This document shows, in pieces, positions 12,219 through 25,142 of a stretch of DNA of 37,544 nt. Position 1 is the stretch's first letter, and every line of letters begins with the position of its first letter. The translations under genes were made by a program, and so were the position numbers. The stretch is taken from NCBI GenBank assembly GCA_018398765.1, contig JAHBMJ010000441.1:1-37544 (forward strand), written 5' to 3'. The stretch comes from Chromera velia. Taxonomy: Eukaryota; Sar; Chromeraceae. The notes below the pieces were generated by a model. It made no database searches. It worked only from the letters and a program-made list of their open reading frames with translations, and was not told where the DNA came from.

Positions 12219-13556
12219 AAAAAAAAAAGAAAGAAAATAAAAGAGAGAAAGTGAGTGTGCATATGGATAGCCAGACCTTCAAGGAGTATTCGATCTCCAC
12301 CCAGAGACGCCCAAGTCTGTCATCTGCCATGATGGCTTCCTTCCTCTTCGCCCACTCTTCAGGGCTCATCCTGCCGTTTGTCAACTCGATTGTCACCTCC
12401 TTTGTTCCTCTCACTCTGCCCTCATACGTCTGACCGGTTTCAATCCCCTCGTGCACCAGGTGCAGCATTTTCCCCTCGAGGTCCAGGACGTACTGCAAGC
12501 AATCACAGCAGGGGGAAGATGGAGAATACGTTTCCCTCAATATTCTTCAATACAGACTGCAATGCATACAGTGACTCCTTTTCCTTAATAAACTGGAAGG
12601 CAACATCCCCATCTCTCTTGTCCATGCATCGTGCCGCTTTTTTTGTCCAATTGAAAGATAAATTGTTGCAGCAAGAATAGAAAGGGACTCACTCGGGTGC
12701 CCTCCCTGAGACCTCAGCTGCTGCCCGCCTACCTGAGTCTCATCGCTAGGGTCCACCGAGAGTCTCTTTCTCTTGGCATCGTTGAAAGAGAAGCCCTTGG
12801 AAGCAGAGGGCTCCCAGGTATCGTCCATCTCTTTGAACAAATCGATGTCCAACTTGCCATCCTCCTCAGCCGTGGCATTCCATTTGAGGGAGGCAGACAC
12901 GCGTCGTACCTCCTTCTTCACCGTCAACGTCTGGATACCTGGCATTCGGCCTTCGTAGCGCATGCCGGCCTCGAGCTTGAAGTTGACGAGGTCCAGCGTG
13001 TACTTGGTCAGGTCAATCGAGAAGGCTTCAGGGTCGGCCATGTCGATAGAGACGGAAGTTTGGTCGTCTGCGAAAAGCTTCAGAGGCTCTGCTGTGTCGG
13101 GCTTCCACCTGAAGGCAGACAAGGAGGGCAGAAAGGACATTGACTTCATTCTCTCTGCCAGCTTCTGTCATGAAAATTCCAGATATGAAGGTCGGCACAT
13201 CTGTGAGGTGAATCAGTAGATCGATGAATCAAAACAGGCGTTCGTCGCTTTCAGGAATTCATTTCTGGGTGCAACAAACATGCAGTTGTTCTTTGTTGGA
13301 CTTGTTTGGAGGCGGACCTTGACGGCACGTCTGTGAGTTTGACGTGGAGGTTGCCCGCCCCGGTGGCCGACACTTTGCCCTCGATTGGCAGACTGAACGG
13401 AACGTCCTTCTCGTTGACCTCTGTCAGTCCGGGGGTGTCGGGATTTTCCCCCTCGGGGTACAGGGTGCGGAATCCCATCAACATGCCCTCGTAATGCGCA
13501 CCCTCCTGGAATCCGGCGGCTGTGCAGGAGACCTCCTTTGTGGATTGCTTCCAGTC

Positions 13557-13594
<38 letters not shown>

Positions 13595-16500
13595 CACACA
13601 TTAACACGAAGAAAAGAACAGAAAGAAAAGCAATTTGGGGGAGGAGGGGAAAGAGGCGGACAGTCTGTCTGGTACGTGGGTCGTCCACTGGAATGGCAGA
13701 AAGGGGTTTTTGTTGTCTCTTCTTTGGGACTGTCTGTTCCGTTTCGGCAGTCCAGCCAGGAATTTTGAGTACATTTCTCCCCGTGCAGATCTGCTTTTTG
13801 TTTTTCTTTTTTCGTTCTTTGTTTGTTTCTTTCTTTTTTTTTTCTTTCTTTCTTTCTTTCTTTTTTCGTTCTTTGTTTGTTTGTTTCTTTTTTTCTTTCT
13901 TTCTATCCTTCTTCCTGAGAGATTTCGTTGGTAAGTTTTGCAAGCACCACTATCGGGAGAAAATGCATTTTTGGATAAATTCAGATTGATAGATTCATGG
14001 GACGATCACATGCAGGAAGGGCGAGTCTCAAGAGCGCGGAAGGGGGCAACCAATCCTTTCATGTCGGGCCGGCCTCTGATTGGACGTCCTTCCTTCTAAC
14101 AAAGAAGGACTCAGGGGCATTCCATTCACTCAGAAGGCCCTTCAATTGTCCAGTCACTCATTCATCGTCTCACAAATAGCACCGCCTCACTTAATTCCTC
14201 TGACCGACAGACCGACAGACTGACTGACTGACTGACCCCGTCAGAGCACGGCACGGGTTGGTTGTCAGGTCCGTACAGAGTGAGGGTCGCCTCCTCATCC
14301 GGTTCCCATGATTGAGGGACTCCCTGTGCAGTCGCAGAGAAGAATCCCGAGGCTGCCTTGCCCTCAATCTTCAGGGCGTATTCCACAGGAGTCGCACCAT
14401 CAACAGGGGCCGGAAGTTCGAGTTGGTACCCGGGCACTCGGCACTTATAAGTCTCCCCACTGAGGACGCCTGGGTAGAGGTGCCCTGCGTCAAATTTAAT
14501 CACCGTGAGGGTCTTTGCACCGACATCGAGAGTGAAGGCTTCTGCGTCGTTGGGATCGACTTCTACTTCCTGCAGATAGACAGATAGACAGATAGACAGA
14601 CAGACAGACAGACAGGCAGAATATGGATGAACGCAGGGACAAGATTCGCTGCCTGAGCTGTTCATTGACTGATTTGTTCATTCTCTTAGACAGTCAGTCG
14701 GCCCTCACGTTTCTTGTCGTCCTTTTGTATCTTCGTTCGTTCACACGTTGTCTGGCTGGCTGGCTGGCGTGCAGTCTGATCTAACGGACTGGGGTCCACG
14801 AAGGACAACTGACGCACGCAAGGACAACTGAAAGTTTTGATGCGTTCTTGCGTGCGTCAGGTGATTGGCTGGCTGGCTGGCTGGCTGGCGTGCAGTCCTC
14901 TTATCTTACGGACAGGGATCCACATTCGACAACGGCTTGCTTCCGCGTTTTCCCTCCCTTTCATCTCCGAGTCTTCTCTTCTAGTTATTTCACGCACATT
15001 CACTGCAGTACTGACCTGCTCGTTTGTCTCGTTGTCGTTGTAGAGGAAGAACGAGGCTGCTGCCTTGATCTCCGAAATTGCAGGCTCCCAGTTCGAGGGC
15101 GCGTCCTCGAGAGAGAAGATGGCCTTTCCGTCTTCGTCGGTAGTCACCTCAAGGTCGAGATCGTAAATGATCTGCTCAGTGCATTTAAGTGATTGATGCA
15201 GAACACGAACGGACGGCCAAAAGAACCTTTCATGTATGAGTGGACGGCAAGGCCGCATAAATGAAGAAATGCGCAATGGCCGGAAAGATGTTGAATGAGC
15301 AGAGACGGCAGAGAGGAAGAGAAGACACATGCCGTTGATGCTGGTCCTTTGCGGAAGAGTCAGCGGACCGGATTTTCCTCTTTTTTGGTTCCCCCTCTCT
15401 GCTCTTTTTTCTGAAAGAAAACGAAGAAACAGAAACATATCCGATGACTTTGTGGATCTCAACGAAAGAATGTCAAAAGGGCGACACGACAGTTTTGTGG
15501 AATTGTTGATGAATGACTCCCTCCCTCCCTGCCTGTCTGCCTGTCTGCTTGCCGGACCTTTTTGGCCTTTCCCTTTCCGAACGGCAGTTCGCCCTCGAAG
15601 GGTACGAACATCTTCAGCAGAGGGATCGAGGCAGTGTAGTCTGTCGTTGACTGCATCTGTTTGGCAGCCAGAGAGAAGACGCCCTCCTTGTCGTTGTGCA
15701 GAATCGCGTCACTCAGAGGATCCACCGCAATGGCAATCTGCAAGGAAGGAAACAAACAGAGGACACAAAATCAGACTCATAGAATGAGCTTGTAGTGAAA
15801 AAACAATCCGCACATAAGGACAGCCAACCAGAAGGAAATGAAAGCAAACGAATACAAATTCAGTCCAGTCCAGCAATAGTTGGGGTGTTCTCATGAAAGA
15901 ACTGCAGACAGACAGACAGACAGACCTTATTGTCCACATCGTTGACGACAACAGTTGCCGATGGGTCGAATGCGTATCCCTCTGGAATTTTCGTATTCCT
16001 TCCCTTCCTCACTGTGGAGATCCACGAGAAAGTCGTGTGGTCGACTGGGATCGCTAGACGGACTTCCTGTCCGGCAGACATATAGGAGGACTCAAAGCCA
16101 ATCACATTCTCCTCGATGTTGAACTTCACCTGCAAGCAAACAAACAGACAAGAAAGGAAGGTACAGGACAGATTCTGTTCGAACACTTCTGCAAATTTTA
16201 TGCATTTTAGAGTCTCGTCAACTTGCTGCTCATTCATTCGTTCATTCAGACTCCAAAGTCAAACAACAATTCTGGGCAGAGGGGAATTCGATTCAGCAAA
16301 TGAAATCGTTCATCTGTTTTCTGCTTGGGTGAGCGTTGTGGCAAAAGTAAAGAAAGACCCAGAAAGATCTCTTAAGAGCGCAGTACAGGAACAGAAGACG
16401 CGCGTCCTTTCATTTTTGTGATGATATCGATCGATTGTTTTGATCTCCCAAGATGACATCCATTGTTGAATCAAATGAACGGACGGAAAAAGAACAAAGA

Positions 16501-19500
16501 AAGAAATGCACAGGAACCTACCCACCCACCTTGTCTGGCGTGACCTCGAAGACCTCCTCGTTGGCGTCGATGACGAGGATCGACTTTGTGGAGTCATACA
16601 GGACCTCTGGGGGGAGGGCAACGGACATACCTCCTTCCTCTCCCTCTCCCTCCAGCACAAGCATCGACCGTTTCGTCTCAGCCGAGTAGACAGAGACGTC
16701 AAAGTTCGTGCCAGGGAAAATCAGGGGGGACCTGAGAAAGAATACAAAGGACACGTAGGGAGTGAAAAAGAAAATCCCATTGAGGCAGAAAGCTGATATG
16801 TTTCTTTCCGTTTGTCAACCTGGGGGCTGAGGCGTTGTGCCTGAAACATACGTGCATACACATGCATTAAACTGTTGACATTGTTCTCCCTTTCTGCTTC
16901 ACTCACCTGACGACCAAGAGTCGGCTCCATTCTTCGAAGATTGCCTGTTTGGCTTGGGGCTCGATGATGATTTCTGCGTCTCCCTCCTGTTCCTTCAGGA
17001 CAATCAATCTGGAGAGGTCCGGCACCTGTCCGTCTGGAATCTCCACCATGATTTGACCCTTCAGGGAAGTCTGGCTAGACAGTTTCTGCATGGATACACA
17101 TGCACACAGACAGACAGATGGACAGAAGAGAGATACACATAGAGAGAGGGAGAGAGACAGGGAGAGAGATTGCAGACAAATTGGCGAAAGGAACGGAAAT
17201 GAATGAACGAAAGAGGAGAGGAAGGAAAGAAAAGAGAACGAGAAAGAATAAAAGAAGAAGGAGACGGCCCTTCATGTGGAAAGAAGCAACACTTGCAAGC
17301 CTTCATCCACTTCCTTCCCGAGACCGACTGACGAACCTGAGGCTGATGGGGGGCGCCCTCATTTTGCGGGAAGAGCTTCACCTTGGCTGTGTAGGCCATC
17401 CCTTCCTTGACCTTGGTGTTGCTCTCCACTGAGAGAGCGTGGGCGTCGGCAGCGAAGGAGACCAGATCCAAATCTTTATTCACCTGCTGCTTGGTCATGT
17501 CCTCATCTGTCAATGTGAACGGCTCATCGATGTACGGAGCCCACCCGTAAGGCACGTGGAGGGCCAGTTTGCCCGATGCTCCGTCTCCCTTGAGAGAGAA
17601 GTTAATGTAAGGAGCGCCTTCTGCCTTGGACAGAATGTTCATTGCCCACATACCGTCTTGGCACTTCATCTTGACAGGATCCGATCCTCCGCAGAGCACC
17701 TCCCTGTGTGCGCCCTGGAAGTGCCCGACTCCCGTCCAGGTACAGGTCTTCTTCCCCATGGGAATCGGACAGAAAGCCCTGCCGATGGATTCCTTGGAGC
17801 CGTCTGCAGGAGAGGGGATCGAGGCGCGATGGATGCAATCAGCACAGCAAAGTTGTGTGTATACGCTTCTCCATATTCTGATTTTCGTCGCCGAATGTAC
17901 CGACCGTTTTGTTTCTCTGAACCCAAACTTGAGCAAGCGAGGAAGGGAAAAGAGACACTGAGGAAGGCATTGAAGACAAATGGATAGTATGGGAATGTAG
18001 AGATTGGAGTTCGTTTCATCTCCAGATGAGAACAGACAACAAGCAAGAAAGAGAATTAACTAATCAATTGGGGCAGGAAACAAGGACCCGGCCCACGAAA
18101 CGACACTCATATTGACGGACCTTCGACGAATTTCTTCTGCATCAAATCCCAGAGGACCTGCACGTGCAAAACAAAAGGGATGCAGGTGAATATGCATCGG
18201 TCCTTTGAAGCACGACGGAACAGAATCTTTTCAGAATGATCACATGTTCTAAATCAAGATGGTGACTGCCAGGAATCTTACAAAACGAGAATGTCGTTTT
18301 CGGAGAAGCAAGCAAGGCAAAGCAAAGAAAGACTGACTCCTCCCACCCACCTGAGAGAGGTTCATGAGAGGTTTGTTGCCCAGCTCCTTTTTCAAGGTCA
18401 TCACTGCTCCAACGTGGCCCCGGAAAGCGCCGTCTTGTTCTGTCGACCCAAGAACCAGAGACGCCGTCTCCTTAGCCGCATCCCTCGGACAGACATCGTC
18501 CCCTGTGTCAGAGTCCAAAGTAGCCAGCTGCACCATCAGACCTGTGGACCCGTCCATTGTGTACAGCACCGCCTTCCTCTTGCCGTCATCCGCAGGCTCC
18601 ACGGAGACTGCCACCATCTGCCAGACGTTGGGTTTCAAGACAGGGTTCTTGGAGTGGACCTGGCGGGCCTTCTGGCCACTGTCGCACTTCTTTCGGTTAC
18701 CGAACCAGAGATTGGCTGCTGTCTGCATCTCGGCTGCCTTTGCGGCGTCGGCGTCGTCCCCGGATTCCTCTGCAAAGGGATGGAGGGGGAAACAAGAGAA
18801 AAGAAGGGATCGATATGACGGGATGGGGTGATCCATACACGTAGGCCCAATGTGAACAGCAGAAGATCTCCACGCAAACCATAGTTGGGGGAAGATGCGT
18901 GGGGCGGCCAACGAAACGCACATCTATTCGAGTGCAATGTTTTTGAGGTTCTGTGTGGGTGTTGTCGGATGAAAACTGCTTTCAAGTCGTGATGAATGAG
19001 CTCAGCTTTTGTTTGAATGGGTCGATATCTTGCTGCGAATGCATTGCATGATGGACAGACTGCCTGACTGCCTGACTGACTGACTGACGCTGCAGGCCCA
19101 TAAGGTAGGAGTCCAGATCTGCAACGCTCGCCTGATTGAGTCCTCCGACGGCTGCCAGGGCCAGGAACAACTGTTGGGCCTGCAAAGGAAGCAAACATGC
19201 CGGCAAACAAAAACTTGACATGAACATCTTTTCCTTTTCCTTCTGGTCACGCTTCTCCGATGACATTCTTTTGATGCTCTGAGCCAAGAAAGGATGGAAT
19301 AGAGACGTAAGACTTGCGGGAAGACAACAATGCCACCATAGATTGCTAAAGGCACTCGTATGCTCATTCGAGAAGCAGTCAGAACAAGGATTCGTCCTTG
19401 TGAGTCAAACACGATAAAATCCATTTTTGCCGCCTGTCACCTTATTTGTTTGTTGCATCACAGACGAGGGAGGCCGGCGACTGCTTCTCACTGCCTCTCT

Positions 19501-20946
19501 ATTTAGCCCCTCACTGTCTGCGTGACTACAAGAAGAATGACGGACTGACCGAAGCCCCTGCTTTCGGTTTGACGAAGGCAATAACAGAGAAGCCCCCGTC
19601 AGAGGGCAGCTTCACCTGGCCCTTGCTGAACATGTACGCGCTCTTCTCCTGGTCAAAACTCATACCAGAGCTGCATGCAATCAATCCTCCATGAGAGAGA
19701 TAGAGAGAAAGGGAAAAATGCAGGAAACAAGAAAACACAGAAAAACAGAACTTTTCTCTGCAGATCGAAGATGAGCGTCGAGCCTTGCAGTGCAATTGCG
19801 CTTCGATCCTTTGTTTTCTTCCTTCCATCACAAACAGGACAGGCCCACACGAATGTACCGCCGCTCACTCAGCCCCCATGTCTCTTGTCCCCCCAAGTTT
19901 ACAAGCTGTCCCTCAACCCACCAACTCCCAGGTCTACAAGCTCACTGGACAGTCCCCCCCCCCCCCCCCCNNNNNNNNNNNNNNNNNNNNNNNNNNNNNN
20001 NNNNNNNNNNNNNNNNNNNNNNNNNNNNNNNNNNNNNNNNNNNNCCCCCCCCCGCCAAATGACGGACCCGACTTGCAAAAAGGGACTCGAGGTGATCTCC
20101 CCTTGATCGAGGGACCCGAGGTGCTCCGCTGGGGGGCCCGCTGCTCCCTTGAGTTTGGGCATGGGCCCAGGGACCTCAATTGCGCTCTGCCACTGCAACG
20201 CGTGGTTGATCTCCTTGGAAGAAATCAAATTCATGTAGTCAGAAGTCGCTACCCAGAGACCGTCAACGAAGGGCATCTCAGCCTTGATTAGCTCGGTCTC
20301 CACCAGGGAAATCCACACATTGGCGGGGCCGTTGTAGCCTCCCGGCAGTCTGCTCTGGAGATATTCGAGAAATTCAAGATGCTGTGGGAAGACGGCACCG
20401 AACACAGGGGCCGGGCAGGTATCGCATGTGTGTTGGCATTGCTCCTCTACCTTCAGAGTCCCGATGGAGACGCCAGAAGGTAATTTGATGTTCAGCTGGG
20501 CGGCCGCGACTGCGAATGTCGACTTGCACCCGGCACCGTCGGCCGAGCTCTTCATGGTTGCGCAGGTGAGTCTGAGCAGATCCTTGTCAGCGCCCTCGAT
20601 CGTCTCGGGCTTCCATCTGTCCTGACAGAAAGGGCAGGGGGCGCACGAACCTCCGCAGTCGAGTCCTGTCTCGTCTCCGTTTTGGACACCGTCATCGCAC
20701 CTCGCTGCATAAAGTTGCACGGCAGTGAGTGCGTGGGAAGGGTGAGAGGGAATTCAGGAGAGATGAAGAAAACATCTTTCGTGCACGATTTTCGAGAGAG
20801 CGGCATGCAATCACACTCACTCTAATGGAGGATGCGGAGAGGGGAGCGGTCCTGCGAATACCGTGAAGGTCCCAATCCATCCCCGCAGCTCTGTTCTCGT
20901 CTTTTTCTTTTTGCCCCTCCAAATGCCCCTTTGAGTCCATTGCATG

Positions 20947-20978
<32 letters not shown>

Positions 20979-23538
20979 GCACGCACCAGACAAACGCACT
21001 TGCGCGCACGCATACACACAGAGAAAGAGAAAGAGAAAAGCAGAAAAAGGCAAAGAGAGAGGCACAGAGAGACAGACTGATTGACCTACCGCAGTTGTTG
21101 CATGCTTTCTTGCACACGTCCTTGACGTCCATTTCATATTCAAGGAAAGGGGTCCACTCGAGGTTCGTCAACTTGGATTTCGCCTCAGAGAGATCGGCCC
21201 CGCACCCGACCGATCCCTCTAAGAGCTCACAGGACAGGCCATCCACCACAGCATGGACGGGGTCGTTCACGCAGTGATAGTCTTTGGCGGCCTCCTTCAG
21301 GGCTGCATGCATCCCATTCATCGCCAACAAACCAAATAAGAGGGAAGCGTAGATTTACATGTTGAGAACCAACATGGCAGTTGCGCAAAGCGTCTGTCTC
21401 ATCATGTGTAGAGGGATCTTGTCTTGTACAGTGCAGGCAATTGTGCTTCACAAGAGAGTGATGGAACGGTTTCTGGCTGCTTGTTGTCCTTTTTATATTC
21501 TTACAGGAAGCGTCAGAGGAGCCAAGAGGTATGACCGGATCCTGCCAACAACCCTTCCAAAGAGCAAAAGGCAAAGATGCGTGTCCATGCAAAGAAAGAC
21601 GTTCAAGGGTTCTGGCTGTGTTCCTTTCTTCCTTCCCTCCCTTCCTCCCTTTCCAACCTTCCATTTTGCCTTCGAAATCCTCAATTATCGTCACGACTGC
21701 AGAAAGGGGGCACACGGGGAGAAGGGGGAGACAGAGTGCGAGAGAAAGAGAGATGCTTATTTCTCCAGACACAGAAAGCAGACAAGGGCAAGAAACTGAA
21801 GCTGTACATAAACGTAGAATAGTGAGAGGAGTGAAACGCACGATTCATACATGACACGAAGAACATGGGGGAAACACAGACGCACTCTCTCATGTGAACA
21901 AAGAAAAGGGGTCAGCGTCCAGTCAGAAGGCCATCAAATGAACAAACGAGGGACAACACCAACACTCAACGTGTAGACTGCATGACTTCTCTTTCCTTTC
22001 CCAAAAATGCACAAAGCTCTCTTCCTTCCTAACCAACCAACCAACCATCGCTCTCAGGTTCTGCCACCTCAGCCATCAGCATCCCGACTGCCTTGAACGT
22101 TACGTCGTCCAATTTGGAATTCCAGATCGCCAGGAGTCGAAGTTTCCCGGCAAAGAGAGAGTTCACCTTGTCGGGAGAGCCCGCAGTCACAGTGGAGATG
22201 CGTGCGTCAGTGCTGTCTGATGCCAACACGTGGCCACCAACCTGAAAAAGTCGAAGATTTGGTTTGGGCGTGTAGGACACGTGCGTGGGTTTGCAGTGTG
22301 AGAATGAACTTCAGCATGCACATCCAGCATTATTTTGTCAGACGGACATGAGAGTCTGCTTGGTGCGTGGGTGATCTGTAGTCACTGATTGATTGATTGA
22401 TTTCCAGAATATGATGAGATCAGACTGTCTCCTGGGTCGGGTCGGGAGGTGTTAGGCAGACAGTAAGAGAGAAAATCGGGAGGGAGTGAAGACACAACCG
22501 CAGTCGCTGACTTTTCGAACTATAAAGGTTTTTTGTGTTTTTTGCGTACCTGAAGTGGGGCGTTGCCCGGGATTCTCTGCACGATGTTGTCGTAAACTTT
22601 TGATCCTTCGTGCACTAGAGTGGAGAGGTCCGTGGATGAATCCTTTGAGAATTTTCTGATCGAGAGTGTGCCGTCCACATCCACCAATACACCCAATACC
22701 ATGATGGCAGAACCTCCACTCTCACTGTCAAATTCGGCAGTCTCTGTCTCGGCAGTCGCGCTGTCGTCTGCGCCCTTGTGTGTAACCTTGGCATTCGATT
22801 TGCGCGCGAGGTTGCCCACCATCCCGATGAGGTAGGACTCTTGGTCGGTGCTCTGCCAGACGCCGAAACCGGCAGTGCTGTTTTTCTTCTCGGTGTCCCC
22901 CTTACCTCCCATGTCTGGTTCCACCCCGAGGTTGAATCCCCCCCCTCCAAAGCTCTCAAAGTTCCCAAAATGAAGCAGGGCCTCTGCACCTCCTACCTGA
23001 AGGATCAAGTGGAAGAGAAAGGGGGGAGGGAGGGAGTCGGTGGATGATGTAAAGAGGGGAGGGAAGTCAAGGGAAATGAGTTCAAGACGTCCATCAGGCG
23101 ACGAACAGAAGAAAGATGTTCCTCTTTTTTCTGGTTTCTGAATTCTTTTTCTGTCTTCTTCTATTGACGCAACATCAAAGAGACACAGGGATAGAAATGG
23201 GAAGATGGTGGGGGAGAAAAACGCTGAATCAGGTGAACGAATTTCCACACCAAAGTCCAAGCGACGAGAAAAAAAAAAGGAGCAACATACCTCTGAAGGC
23301 TCAAAAGCGACGAAGACCGTAACTCCCTTGCCGTCATTCATCACAGCTGTTTGAGAAGACGTCAGGACTGTTCTTTCCTCCTCCGTTCCCTTGAAAGACA
23401 TCGCCTTGTCCTCCAAAGAAGGTTTGAAGTTTCCGTTTGAAGCGTCGGCGACCTTCAGAGCACCAAAACCACCACACATGAGGTTCTCTGCCTCGTCGAC
23501 GCGCTGCTCGTTGTCGAGAGTCAAGTATCTGCAGACAA

Positions 23539-23569
<31 letters not shown>

Positions 23570-25040
23570 CACAAACAGACAAACAGACAGAAATGATTTG
23601 ACATCAAGCCCTTTGTCTGTGTCTTTGTGCGCTCAAGAAAGTCAACAAATCTGCGCTCAGTCACACAGCCTCCCTCTCACTCACACCCGCAGTCTCTCTC
23701 TTCCTCACTCTGACGCTCACTCATCTTTTCACTCACTCACCCACGCCCACACACACTTGCGTGCGTGCTTTCCGTTCTTCCTCCCTGTTTTTCTTCCCTC
23801 CCGTCTGCCTGCCTGCATTTCCTTGTACAGACTTGCACTGACGTACCTGTCGTCTGCCAGCCACCACCCGAGAGACTCCTCCTGCATCCACCTAGGAAGA
23901 GACCGGAAAGGGTCCGCCTCCTCCCCTTCAGCAATCTCCTCGCAGCTCGGGAGGGGGGGGTTGAAGGCCCCGCCTGTGCAGGTGCTGAAGGCCTCCTCTC
24001 CCTCCTTGGACGGTTTCGATTTCCCGAAGCAGCACACCGAGACAGAGTCGCCCTCAACGAATGTGGAAGAGAAGATGCCGGGACCAGAGGCACGATAGAA
24101 ACGCCCGTTCGCTTCCTCAGGAGTAGGGCAAGTCTCTGCACGCAGGCAGGCAGTGGTGCATGGAAAGAGAGGGCCGCTCGTCGGGTCGCGTGTCTGTGTG
24201 TCTTGGTTCGAAGAAGAAGGTGAGATCAGAGAGCGGAACAAGCTCTCAGGAAAAGGCTAAGTGCAGTTGAGAGAGTCGTTTTATGAATAGAAAAGGTCGA
24301 CACGGTGTGAGAAATCTGAGCCGTTCATATCTAGAAAAAAAGGGCAAAGACAAATCTCTGCTTGCTTGGGGGCCATGCGCCAATATTGAACTGCATTCCG
24401 TTGTTTCTCCTTGCACGATTCTGAGAAGAGACAACGCAAGTTTGGTCCCTCAAAAGGCTTCTTTGCTTGTCTCATACATAACACGAACCGAACAGCATGA
24501 GAATAAAGTGTCGTGATCTGACCCCAACTGAAAAAAAAGAGAACCGCACTGACTGACTTTTGCACTCCGGCCTTCCCTCCATGCCCTCAAACGGAAAGAA
24601 CCTGGGTTTGAACTCTTCGTTCTCTGTGCAGGTCATCACGTGGACCCCTATGGGCGCGTATCCCTTGTCGCACTCCACCTGCATCTGGTCTCCCAGTTGG
24701 TACACCTCCCCCGCCTCTCTCTCCCTGACACCGTCTACGACCTTCAGCTTTCCGTTGCCAATCTCGGGAACGGGACAGCCCTTGTCTGCAGAACGAGAGA
24801 GATCGATTCGGCGTTTGGTATGTGCACAGATAGTCTTGTGAGGGTTTGTGGAGGGGAGAGAGAGAGACGGAGAGAGAAAATTAGTTGACCTGTATGACTC
24901 CAATCTGTTTGTGCACACAGACAGACAGACAGCTTTCCCGGTTTGGCAGGCAAGTAGACAGGCCGGCAAGCACAATGACGGACAGGAATACGCCCTCCAA
25001 AAAGCAACAAAGGTGACGCAGAGTCACTCAAAAAAAAACG

Positions 25041-25075
<35 letters not shown>

Positions 25076-25092
25076 GCACGCACGCACACACA

Positions 25093-25142
<50 letters not shown>

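Noticed and set aside
23534-23595. Regular CAGA units that could be taken for a CRISPR-like array
   Set aside because: Pure tetranucleotide microsatellite without spacers, inside an intron of a eukaryotic gene.
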